DNA from: DATHTK01 sp035463295
GTDB taxonomy: Bacteria; Actinomycetota; Rubrobacteria; Rubrobacterales; Rubrobacteraceae
NCBI GenBank assembly: GCA_035463295.1
Contig: DATHTK010000035.1
Coordinates: forward strand, 1 to 12,450
Reading direction: 5' to 3'
DNA length: 12,450 nucleotides
Below are positions 6,688 to 12,289 of this stretch, in pieces. A program made the position numbers and the translations under genes. How positions within the stretch are numbered: position 1 is the stretch's first letter; each line of letters opens with the position of its first letter. The notes under the pieces are model-generated. The model was not told where the DNA came from and made no database searches. It saw only the letters and a list, made by a program, of their open reading frames with translations.

Positions 6688-7896
6688 CTACCTGTCCTGG
6701 TCGGCCGGCTCGACGCTACCGGATTCGCCGCCAGGCCGCTGATCCGAGGGTCGCATGGTGTCTATTGCCTCGAGCACCGCCTCGAAGTCCACTACGCCCT
6801 TGTAGACACCGTTCTCATCGACCACGATGGCCGACCCTTTGTACGACGTGATCATTATGTCCAGCGTGTTGTACAGGCTGGCGTTCTCCTCGACGATAGC
6901 CACCGCCGGCCATCCGACCTCCCGTATCGGTATACCGTCGTTCTCGATGTCGTCCAGGCTTACCCACCGCCTGGGAACGCCCCGGTCGTCGAGTAGCAGC
7001 ACGTGATCCTTGCCGGAGCTCTTCATCTTCTCTCGCGCCATGCTGTGATCGTCGTTGAGCCTGGCTACCGGCCAGTCGGCGGTCTTTATATCCCGAACCT
7101 GGCTGAGGCTCAGGCGCTTTATCGAGGCCCCGGAACCGATAAAGTCCTCGACGAACTCGTCGGCGGGGGCGGTCAGGATCCTCTCGGGCGTATCGTACTG
7201 GGCTATCCTGGATCCCTGCCGCAGGATCGCTATGCGGTCGCCCATCTTTATGGCCTCGTCTATGTCGTGGGTGACGAAGACGATGGTCTTCTTTATATCC
7301 TCCTGAAGCCGGAGGAACTCGTCCTGGAGCCGATCGCGGGTGATGGGGTCTATCGCCCCGAAGGGCTCGTCCATGAGCAGCACCGGCGGGTCCGCGGCCA
7401 TCGCCCGCGCCACCCCGATGCGCTGCCGTTGACCACCGGAGAGCTCTTTCGGATAGCGACCGCGGAACGAGGAGTTCAGGCCCACCGTCTCCAGTAGCTC
7501 ATCTACGCGTACCGAGACGCGCTCTTTATCCCAGCCGAGCATCCGCGGCACCGTGGCGATGTTGTCGGCGATGGTCATGTGCGGGAAGAGGCCTATCTGC
7601 TGGATCACGTAGCCCATCCGGCGCCGGAGCCTGTCCGGGTTCGCCTTCGTTACGTCCTCGCCCTGCAGAAAGATTCTGCCCGAGGTCGGCTCGATGATGC
7701 GGTTGATCATCTTCATAGTCGTGGTCTTGCCACACCCGCTCGGGCCAACGAACACGACGATCTCTCCATCGTAGATGTCCATGGTGAGGTCATCTACCGC
7801 CGGCTCTTCCTGGCCGGGGAACACCTTGGTGAGGTTCTCCAGCCTGATCATGACCCCAGGCCCGTCAGAGGAGCTGCTAGCGCCCCTATCAGTCAT
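6688..7896 (-). CDS. opuCA: Osmoprotectant ABC transporter ATP-binding protein with CBS domains
   Basis: This cytoplasmic ATPase drives import through the two permeases. The 402 residues show Walker A GPSGCGKTT (51-59), the Q-loop (YVIQQIG, 96-102), the signature LSGGQRQR (152-159), Walker B VLLMDEP (172-178) and the switch His210. Two CBS motifs follow, roughly residues 262-320 and 325-382. In OpuA and OpuC relatives such domains sense ionic strength or bind cyclic-di-AMP; here that role is inferred. The ATG at 7896 has GGGAGG 8 bases upstream and overlaps the preceding permease gene by 8 bases (ATGACTGA). An internal ATG (7851), preceded by GGGG, would start at the family's usual MIRLENLTKVF and is a real alternative. 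The acidic tail after ~385 lies outside the domains. Confidence 0.95.
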   Translation of the reverse strand: MTDRGASSSSDGPGVMIRLENLTKVFPGQEEPAVDDLTMDIYDGEIVVFVGPSGCGKTTTMKMINRIIEPTSGRIFLQGEDVTKANPDRLRRRMGYVIQQIGLFPHMTIADNIATVPRMLGWDKERVSVRVDELLETVGLNSSFRGRYPKELSGGQRQRIGVARAMAADPPVLLMDEPFGAIDPITRDRLQDEFLRLQEDIKKTIVFVTHDIDEAIKMGDRIAILRQGSRIAQYDTPERILTAPADEFVEDFIGSGASIKRLSLSQVRDIKTADWPVARLNDDHSMAREKMKSSGKDHVLLLDDRGVPRRWVSLDDIENDGIPIREVGWPAVAIVEENASLYNTLDIMITSYKGSAIVVDENGVYKGVVDFEAVLEAIDTMRPSDQRPGGESGSVEPADQDR

Positions 7897-8539
7897 TCTT
7901 GAGTCCTCCCGAGGTCGTGATCCGCCCCAACAACGCTATGAGAGCGTCGAAGATGAGCGCCAGCACTACTATGCCGAGCGTGGCGCTGAGCACCAGATTG
8001 AGGGCCTGGCTCGTACCGACACGCGCGAGCCCGGAGAAGATGTCGTCGCCCAGACCGGGACCGTTGACTATCGCGGCTATGGCGGCTATCCCCATGATGA
8101 GCAGTGTCGAGATTCGGACGCCGGCCAGGATAACCGGCCATGCAAGCGGCAGCTCGATCCGAAAAAGGCGCCGCCACCGGCTCATTCCCATCCCCTGAGC
8201 GGACTCCACTATCGCGGGGTCTACGCCTCGAAGACCCGTGATCGTGTTGCGCACTATCGGCAACAGCGCATACATCACCAGCGCGAAGATCGTCGGCGGG
8301 GCCCCGATGCCCAGTACCGGCACCAGCAGCCCGAACAGCGCGAAAGAGGGGATCGTAATAAACACGCCGGTAACGCTCAACACGACGCCCGCAAGCAGGT
8401 CGTTTCGGTAGACGAGCACGCCCAGCGTCAAGCTGATCGCCGTGGCGATTATTAGGGAGATGAACACGATCTGGGCGTGCTCGATGGTGAGTTCTAGTAG
8501 ATGATCCCAGCGTTGGACTAGATACTCGAGAAAACCCAC
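7889..8539 (-). CDS. opuCB: Osmoprotectant ABC transporter permease (first gene of the operon)
   Basis: This 216-residue inner-membrane permease starts with the family's typical amphipathic N-terminus (MGFLEYLVQRWDHLLELTIEH). Membrane segments lie near 22-43, 50-78, 81-97, 132-158 and 184-206. The EAA coupling loop is ESAQGMGMSRWRRLFRIELP (112-131), matching that of the second permease. The start is GTG at 8539. It fits the family N-terminus exactly, but AGAGG lies only one base away, so translation initiation may be weak or helped by leader structure. It leads the operon CB-CA-CD-CC, whereas Bacillus opuC begins with the ATPase. Promoter and leader lie at 8540-8679. Confidence 0.92.
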   Translation of the reverse strand: MGFLEYLVQRWDHLLELTIEHAQIVFISLIIATAISLTLGVLVYRNDLLAGVVLSVTGVFITIPSFALFGLLVPVLGIGAPPTIFALVMYALLPIVRNTITGLRGVDPAIVESAQGMGMSRWRRLFRIELPLAWPVILAGVRISTLLIMGIAAIAAIVNGPGLGDDIFSGLARVGTSQALNLVLSATLGIVVLALIFDALIALLGRITTSGGLKND

Positions 8540-8559
8540 GCCTCTAGGTCGTCCGCCAC

Positions 8560-8581
8560 ATGCATTTTCGCATAACTATGC
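8560..8581 (-). promoter_or_regulatory. Overlapping dyads in the opuC leader
   Basis: The plus strand reads ATGC (8560-8563), GCATAAC (8570-8576) and TATGC (8577-8581). GCATA-AC-TATGC is a perfect 12-base dyad (8570-8581), and GCAT at 8570-8573 also pairs with ATGC at 8560-8563. The two pairings exclude each other. The site lies 21-42 bases before the opuCB start, inside the predicted leader, so it could be a repressor operator or an RNA switch. Function is inference. Confidence 0.35.
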
Positions 8582-8650
8582 TACCCAAGCTCCCTATCCA
8601 TCGTGCCGATGACATGCTGCTGCCAGGCAACTCCCGACCCGCAGAAGCTC

Positions 8651-8679
8651 ACTATACATGTAACGGGTACTTCGGGCAA
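8651..8679 (-). promoter_or_regulatory. Promoter of the opuC operon
   Basis: On the minus strand TTGCCC (8674-8679) and TATAGT (8651-8656) are separated by exactly 17 bases. The -10 box matches consensus at 5 of 6 positions. Transcription would start near 8644, giving a ~105-base leader before the GTG at 8539. The 8-base palindrome TACATGTA (8655-8662) overlaps the -10 box and could be an operator. Confidence 0.6.
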
Positions 8680-8854
8680 ACCAGCCATACAAGCGCCGCC
8701 AGCAGGTCGAACCCGATTCACAGACCATCTCTTCATGAGTCAAACGGCGACTATGTCAGACGGCCCACGAGTACGCGTCGATCGAGATCAAGGTCTCTTC
8801 TCCCGCTCGACGCCGCGCACCGCGAAGGTCCCGGGGCAGTCAGGCCAGGGCGCA

Positions 8855-9685
8855 TCATTCCTTGTTGCGGTACAGGAACATGGTAAGCGGCGCAAATACG
8901 GCGATGAGCATCCCGGATATCACCAGTACCCAGACGATCTGCCCGACCGTTACCGTTCCGTGCATCAAGCCGCGTACCGCCGTCGCCAGGTGGGTGACGG
9001 GGTTGACGCCGACGATCGCCTCCAGCCACGAGGGCATCGTCCGCGGATCCACGAAGATGTTGCTGGCGAAAGTGAGGGGGAATAGCATCATCATGCTCAC
9101 CGCCATGACAGAGTTGGGTGTCCTCAGGACCAGCCCGAGCGTGGTCCAGATCCATGACAGGGCGAACGAAAAGACGAGGAGGAGCCCCACCGAGAGCAGC
9201 ACGCCGAGTACGCCCCCGTCCGGTCGGAAGCCCAGCACCAGTCCCAGCGCGATGACCATCGTCGATGCCATCGCGTAGCGAGCGGCGTCGCCGAGCAGGG
9301 CGCCGACCAGGGTAGCCGGACGCCAGATCGGCAACGAGCGGAAGCGGTCGAAGACACCTTTGGTGATGTCCGTGTTCAGCCCGAAGCCGGTGTAGATGGT
9401 GATGAACACGACGGTCTGAACCAGGATCCCGGGCAGGAGGTAGTGCAGATACTCGCCGGTCGACCCGGCCAGGGCGCCGCCGAAGAGGTAGGTGAATATG
9501 AGCGTGAACATGATCGGGAACGCAGTGACGTCGAAGAGCTGTTCGGGGACATGCTTTATCTTCAGGAGCGCCCGCCACCCGAATGTGAGAGAGGCCGACA
9601 GAGCGCCGGCTCGCGGCGGCCGGGTACGATCCGACAGCGCCCTGCGCAGCGTCTCTTCGCGAACGGGAGATACTGTCGTCGTCAT
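8855..9685 (-). CDS. drrB: ABC-2 type exporter permease, DrrB family
   Basis: This is the membrane half of a two-component ABC exporter of the daunorubicin-resistance type; the substrate is unknown. The 276 residues have a polar cytoplasmic N-terminus (1-45) and about six membrane segments (near 52-70, 84-105, 137-153, 160-185, 192-211 and 248-270). Family landmarks are GVFDRFRSLPI (110-120) in the coupling region and FPLTFASNIFVDPRTMPSWL (202-221) before the last helix. The ATG at 9685 has GAGGAGG 7 bases upstream and overlaps the ATPase stop codon by four bases (ATGA), so the two are translationally coupled. Pumps of this class export drugs, lipids or peptides, and the neighbours do not decide between these. 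Confidence 0.92.
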   Translation of the reverse strand: MTTTVSPVREETLRRALSDRTRPPRAGALSASLTFGWRALLKIKHVPEQLFDVTAFPIMFTLIFTYLFGGALAGSTGEYLHYLLPGILVQTVVFITIYTGFGLNTDITKGVFDRFRSLPIWRPATLVGALLGDAARYAMASTMVIALGLVLGFRPDGGVLGVLLSVGLLLVFSFALSWIWTTLGLVLRTPNSVMAVSMMMLFPLTFASNIFVDPRTMPSWLEAIVGVNPVTHLATAVRGLMHGTVTVGQIVWVLVISGMLIAVFAPLTMFLYRNKE

Positions 9686-10662
9686 GCGGCGTCCTCCTCG
9701 GTGTCATCATCATGCTCGGCCGGGCGGCCGGTCAGGGCAAGGAACACTTCGTCGAGGCTCGGCTGTCCAAGCGAGAAATCGGTGAGAGCGACGCCGGAAC
9801 GCGACAGCTCCGCGAGCGCGTGCGCGACGCGTTCGGGGTCGGTGACCCGCGCCGAGAGCGCCGCCGGGTCGGACTCGAGGCGCACGGACACGCCGAGCAC
9901 CTGCGAGAGTACCCTCTCGGCGTCGGCGCGGTCTTCAGGATCTCGCAGCCGCACGTGCAGCGCGCCCGAGCCGACTGAGGTTTTGAGCTCACCGGGAGTG
10001 CCCTCGGCGATGACCTTGCCGTGGTCGACGACGGCGATCCTGTCGGCGAGCTGATCGGCCTCGTCGAGGTACTGCGTGGTCAAGAGCACCGTCGTACCGC
10101 CCGCGACCAGGGCCCGGACGATGTCCCAGACCTGGTTGCGGCTGCGCGGGTCGAGTCCGGTGGTAGGCTCGTCCAGGAACATCAGGTCCGGGGTGACCAC
10201 GATACTCGCCGCGATGTCGAGACGGCGCCTCATGCCCCCGGAATACTTCTTCACCTGACGGTCCGCTGCCCCGGTCAGATCGAAGGCGTCGAGCAGATCA
10301 CTCGCTCGCTCCCTGGACCGTTTCCGCGAATAGCCCAGCAACCGAGCGATCAGGACGATGTTCTCGAGACCCGTGAGGTCCTCATCGACCGAGGCGAACT
10401 GCCCGGTGAGACTCACCCGGCTACGCACCGCATCTGCCTCGCGCACGACGTCGTAACCGAGCACCCGCGCAGTGCCGGAGTCCGGACGGAGCAGGGTGGC
10501 GAGCATCCTGATAGCAGTGGTCTTGCCGGCGCCGTTCGGTCCCAAGAGACCGTAGACGCTACTCTCGGGTACGGCGAGGTCCACGCCGTCGACGGCGCGG
10601 GTATCGCCGAAGGTCTTGACGAGGCCCGACGCTTCTATAGCGAGGGTGGAATGTGCCTTCAA
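9682..10662 (-). CDS. drrA: ABC exporter ATP-binding protein, DrrA family
   Basis: This cytoplasmic ATPase of 326 residues partners the DrrB-type permease. It has Walker A GPNGAGKTT (41-49), the Q-loop at SLTGQFAS (84-91), the signature YSGGMRRRLDIA (140-151) and Walker B LMFLDEPTTGLD (160-171). The switch residue is Gln197 in TTQYLDEADQLAD instead of histidine, as is usual in DrrA proteins. The C-terminal ~90 residues (after TPGELK) form the DrrA regulatory domain, ending in SLDEVFLALTG and an acidic tail. The start is TTG at 10662, supported by AAAGGAA 6 bases upstream and by alignment with the family N-terminus. It follows a 60-codon ORF after 48 bases, and TCCT/AGGA (10669-10681) could form a hairpin covering its ribosome binding site. 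Confidence 0.94.
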   Translation of the reverse strand: MKAHSTLAIEASGLVKTFGDTRAVDGVDLAVPESSVYGLLGPNGAGKTTAIRMLATLLRPDSGTARVLGYDVVREADAVRSRVSLTGQFASVDEDLTGLENIVLIARLLGYSRKRSRERASDLLDAFDLTGAADRQVKKYSGGMRRRLDIAASIVVTPDLMFLDEPTTGLDPRSRNQVWDIVRALVAGGTTVLLTTQYLDEADQLADRIAVVDHGKVIAEGTPGELKTSVGSGALHVRLRDPEDRADAERVLSQVLGVSVRLESDPAALSARVTDPERVAHALAELSRSGVALTDFSLGQPSLDEVFLALTGRPAEHDDDTEEDAA

Positions 10663-10668
10663 AGTGGT

Positions 10669-10681
10669 TCCTTTCTCAGGA
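10669..10681 (-). promoter_or_regulatory. Small hairpin over the drrA ribosome binding site
   Basis: On the minus strand UCCU and AGGA pair around a five-base loop (GAGAA). The right arm is part of the drrA Shine-Dalgarno element. The left arm belongs to UACCUCCU, which can alternatively pair with the upstream ORF's GGAGGUA. Four base pairs is weak, so this is a suggestion only. Confidence 0.25.
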
Positions 10682-10710
10682 GGTAATAGAATGAGAGGCT
10701 CCGCGCAGCG

Positions 10711-10893
10711 TCAGTCGAATCCCCCGGTTTCCGACAGCTTCGACGTCGCCGCCGTCGAATCGAGGACGAGAGCACCATCGGTCCCCGTCGTAATGGACGG
10801 CGACGTTGGGCGCACCTCGCTTGAGTCACGAATCCGGCCTGCCCTCGTGACCACGACCTGCTCCGGAGATGGGAAACCGCCATGATCCAGCAT
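10711..10893 (-). CDS. Unassigned small protein (60 aa) leading the drrAB operon
   Basis: I do not recognise this protein. It is 60 residues with no cysteine, no membrane segment and no signal peptide. Sixteen residues are Ser or Thr, mostly in the C-terminal half (RPTSPSITTGTDG, then DSTAATSKLSETGGFD). The start is ATG at 10893, with GGGGAGG 6 bases upstream; a GTG one codon earlier is less well spaced. About 72% of its codons end in G or C, somewhat low for this genome, so coding is likely but not certain. A promoter-like pair lies ~40 bases upstream, and the drrA start is 48 bases downstream. It could be a peptide exported by DrrAB, a leader ORF controlling drrA, or spurious. No peptide-modifying enzyme is encoded nearby. 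A plus-strand ORF over the same bases (10691-10885) also has a good ribosome binding site. Confidence 0.5.
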   Translation of the reverse strand: MLDHGGFPSPEQVVVTRAGRIRDSSEVRPTSPSITTGTDGALVLDSTAATSKLSETGGFD

Positions 10894-10933
10894 CACGTAC
10901 CTCCCCGGAACGGAATCAACATCCCTCTCACTA

Positions 10934-10961
10934 AGTATCCGCAGGATCCGTCCCGTCTCAA
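10934..10961 (-). promoter_or_regulatory. Putative promoter of the small ORF-drrAB operon
   Basis: On the minus strand TTGAGA (10956-10961) and GATACT (10934-10939) are separated by 16 bases, ~40 bases upstream of the ATG at 10893. A GTCCCG/CGGGAC inverted repeat (10950-10955, 10975-10980) flanks the -35 box and might be an operator. The 132-base gap after the hydrolase gene (10894-11025) is otherwise empty. Confidence 0.5.
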
Positions 10962-11025
10962 CCGTGATATGTCTCGGGACGCGATTGGCGTGCCAGCTTT
11001 CGAGCGTACTTCCTCCATGAATCCC

Positions 11026-11571
11026 CTACAGTCGTCCGATGTCTCGGGCTACTTCGGACAGGTCTCCGGCGAGTTGATGTCCGCGGCCGTCGAGTTCCCG
11101 AACGTTCGCCCGTGGGAGCTTCTGCGCATACAGCGCCAGGTGCTCGAGCGGCACCACGTCGTCGTCGCGACCGTGATACAGGAACACCGGCAGCTCGGCG
11201 GGCAGCTTCGACGCGAAGTCTCTTCGAAGCGCGTACTCGTCTACCTCCCAGTCCTCGACGCCCCAGAAAGGCGCCGCGACGAGGAACAGCCCCGCAACGG
11301 ACTTCGCTGCGCCTTCCTCACAGAGATACTTCAAGAGGATCGAACCACCCAGGGAGTGCCCGACGAGGAACACCTCGCCCTCTGGAGCGGCGAGCTCTTC
11401 CGAGATCCTATCCCTCCATGCTCCGTACTCGGGACTGTCCTCATCCGGCATCTTCGGGCACCGCACGTCGTAGGCGGCACCCAGCTCATCCTGCAAGGAC
11501 GCCGCCAGCTTTCTGTCTTCCTCGTACGCCCCCTCGCCGCCACCCTGGATAAACAGCACTCTTTTTCTCAC
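11026..11571 (-). CDS. Alpha/beta hydrolase, RBBP9/YdeN-like serine hydrolase
   Basis: This small cytoplasmic hydrolase has 181 residues, the usual length for the RBBP9/YdeN group. The fold begins with the strand KRVLFIQGGG. The nucleophile is Ser73 in the elbow LVGHSLGG (69-76). Asp137 in HGRDDDVVP and His165 in GRGHQL complete the triad. There is no lid domain, signal peptide or membrane segment, so it is probably a soluble esterase or peptidase-like enzyme with an unknown substrate. The start is GTG at 11571, 9 bases after the methyltransferase stop codon. No strong Shine-Dalgarno element is nearby (CAGGAG lies ~15 bases upstream), so translation may be coupled to the preceding gene. Confidence 0.9.
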   Translation of the reverse strand: MRKRVLFIQGGGEGAYEEDRKLAASLQDELGAAYDVRCPKMPDEDSPEYGAWRDRISEELAAPEGEVFLVGHSLGGSILLKYLCEEGAAKSVAGLFLVAAPFWGVEDWEVDEYALRRDFASKLPAELPVFLYHGRDDDVVPLEHLALYAQKLPRANVRELDGRGHQLAGDLSEVARDIGRL

Positions 11572-11580
11572 GGGCTCTCG

Positions 11581-12030
11581 TTACTCCTGCTCGCCGGAGG
11601 CCCGTGGTGCAGGTGGCCGGTCGAAGAAGACAAAGACGGCACCGCCGGGCGCAAGCCATCTCTCGACGAGGCCGCGCGCACGCTCGGGCTCGCGGTGGAA
11701 GAGGCCCACGCGGACCGCGAAGATCTTGTCGAAGCGACGGTCTCCCAGGTCGAGGTTCTCCAGATGCGCGACGAGGAACTCGGCCCTGCCGGCCTCGACG
11801 TGCGCCGCGTTTCGGCGTACTGCGGCCTGGATCATCTTCGCCGAGCGGTCCACCGCGGTAAGGCGACCACCTTCGAGCCGCTCGCAGACGAGCGTGGCCG
11901 CGACCCCGTGTCCACACCCGATCTCGAGCACCCGGTCGTCCGGCCGGATGTTCAGTTGCTCGACGACCGACCGCAGCCGCTCGCTCACAGCGCTGCCACC
12001 CGCCCGACCCCGGTCATGGCCGCCTCGCAA
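11581..12030 (-). CDS. Class I SAM-dependent methyltransferase
   Basis: The protein transfers a methyl group from S-adenosylmethionine; the acceptor is unknown. It has 149 residues from TTG at 12030. Motif I is VLEIGCGHG (34-42), Asp61 in LTAVDRS is the acidic ribose-binding residue after strand two, and FDKIFAVRVGLF (100-111) is the motif IV region. WLAPGGAVFVFF (125-136) is the post-motif strand. The domain is short but complete, without an N-terminal cap. The start is unsettled: GGAGG touches the TTG, and another candidate is GTG at 11988 (VSERLRSVV), which would give 135 residues. That GTG overlaps the stop of a 10-codon ATG frame (12017-11985) as GTGA. A perfect hairpin (12039-12053) lies just upstream. 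It probably shares a transcript with the hydrolase. Confidence 0.87.
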   Translation of the reverse strand: MRGGHDRGRAGGSAVSERLRSVVEQLNIRPDDRVLEIGCGHGVAATLVCERLEGGRLTAVDRSAKMIQAAVRRNAAHVEAGRAEFLVAHLENLDLGDRRFDKIFAVRVGLFHREPERARGLVERWLAPGGAVFVFFDRPPAPRASGEQE

Positions 12031-12038
12031 CCTCCGGG

Positions 12039-12053
12039 AACGGTATCACCGTT
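12039..12053 (-). promoter_or_regulatory. Inverted repeat upstream of the methyltransferase
   Basis: AACGGT and ACCGTT are separated by three bases, giving a perfect 6-bp stem. In the minus-strand transcript it ends three bases before GGAGG. It lies in the 46-base gap between the helix-hairpin-helix gene and the methyltransferase. It could be an operator or an RNA hairpin limiting ribosome access. Confidence 0.35.
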
Positions 12054-12076
12054 GCCTGACGTCGAGAGAGCACGCG

Positions 12077-12289
12077 TCAAGGGCCGGCGAACCTCTGGCC
12101 CCTGGCGGCAAGGGCGCGGCGGAGGTGGTCCAGTGCTCCTGGACCTATTCCGTGCAATTTCACTATCTCGGCCTCGCTGACCTCGGTGAGTCGCTCGAGC
12201 CGTGCGTATCCGGCCGACGCGAGCGCCCGTCGGGCCAGCTTGCCCCGGGGTGCCCGAGGTGACCGGTCGCCCGGTCGCCGGGTCGGCAA
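12077..12289 (-). CDS. Small helix-hairpin-helix protein
   Basis: This 70-residue protein has one helix-hairpin-helix unit of the kind found in small DNA-binding proteins and at the end of RNA polymerase alpha. GKLARRALASAGYARLERL (16-34) is the first helical pair. SEAEIVKLHGIGPGALDHLRRALAARG (38-64) is the HhH, with the GIGPGA turn that contacts the DNA backbone. Length fits stand-alone members of this family. The only start in frame is TTG at 12289, with poor Shine-Dalgarno support. The first 13 residues (rich in Arg and Pro) lack family character and may not be translated. DNA binding is inferred from the fold; no target is suggested. The methyltransferase begins 46 bases downstream. Confidence 0.8.
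   Translation of the reverse strand: MPTRRPGDRSPRAPRGKLARRALASAGYARLERLTEVSEAEIVKLHGIGPGALDHLRRALAARGQRFAGP

Larger units (their letters stand above)
8540..8854. other. Intergenic region: drrB end, opuC promoter and leader
   Basis: These 315 bases separate drrB from opuCB, both minus strand. They hold the opuC promoter (8651-8679), a ~105-base leader and the dyads at 8560-8581. A 51-codon minus-strand frame (8581-8736) runs across the promoter and has no ribosome binding site. No clear terminator with a T-run follows drrB. Confidence 0.55.

Noticed and set aside
8581..8736. 51-codon minus-strand ORF between drrB and opuCB
   Set aside because: It has no ribosome binding site and runs across the predicted opuC promoter.
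10691..10885. 64-codon plus-strand ORF with AGGAGG 7 bases before its ATG
   Set aside because: It overlaps the 60-codon minus-strand ORF fully, and codon use does not separate them (both ~71-72% G/C third positions). I preferred the minus strand because it has a promoter-like pair and is co-oriented with drrAB. The SD word is explained by the inverted repeat. It remains a real alternative.
10893..11018. 41-codon minus-strand ORF whose TGA overlaps the ATG of the small ORF (TGATG)
   Set aside because: It has only ~60% G/C third positions, with AGA, ATA and TTA codons that are rare here, and the predicted promoter lies inside it. The overlap is probably chance.
11039..11048. Direct repeat ATGTCTCGGG, also at 10969-10978
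   Set aside because: It might suggest a duplicated hydrolase gene end, but similarity fades within ~15 bases on either side, so duplication is not supported.
10882..12180. 432-codon plus-strand ORF
   Set aside because: It is antisense to the hydrolase and methyltransferase genes, both with complete catalytic or cofactor motifs. No domain is recognisable in it.
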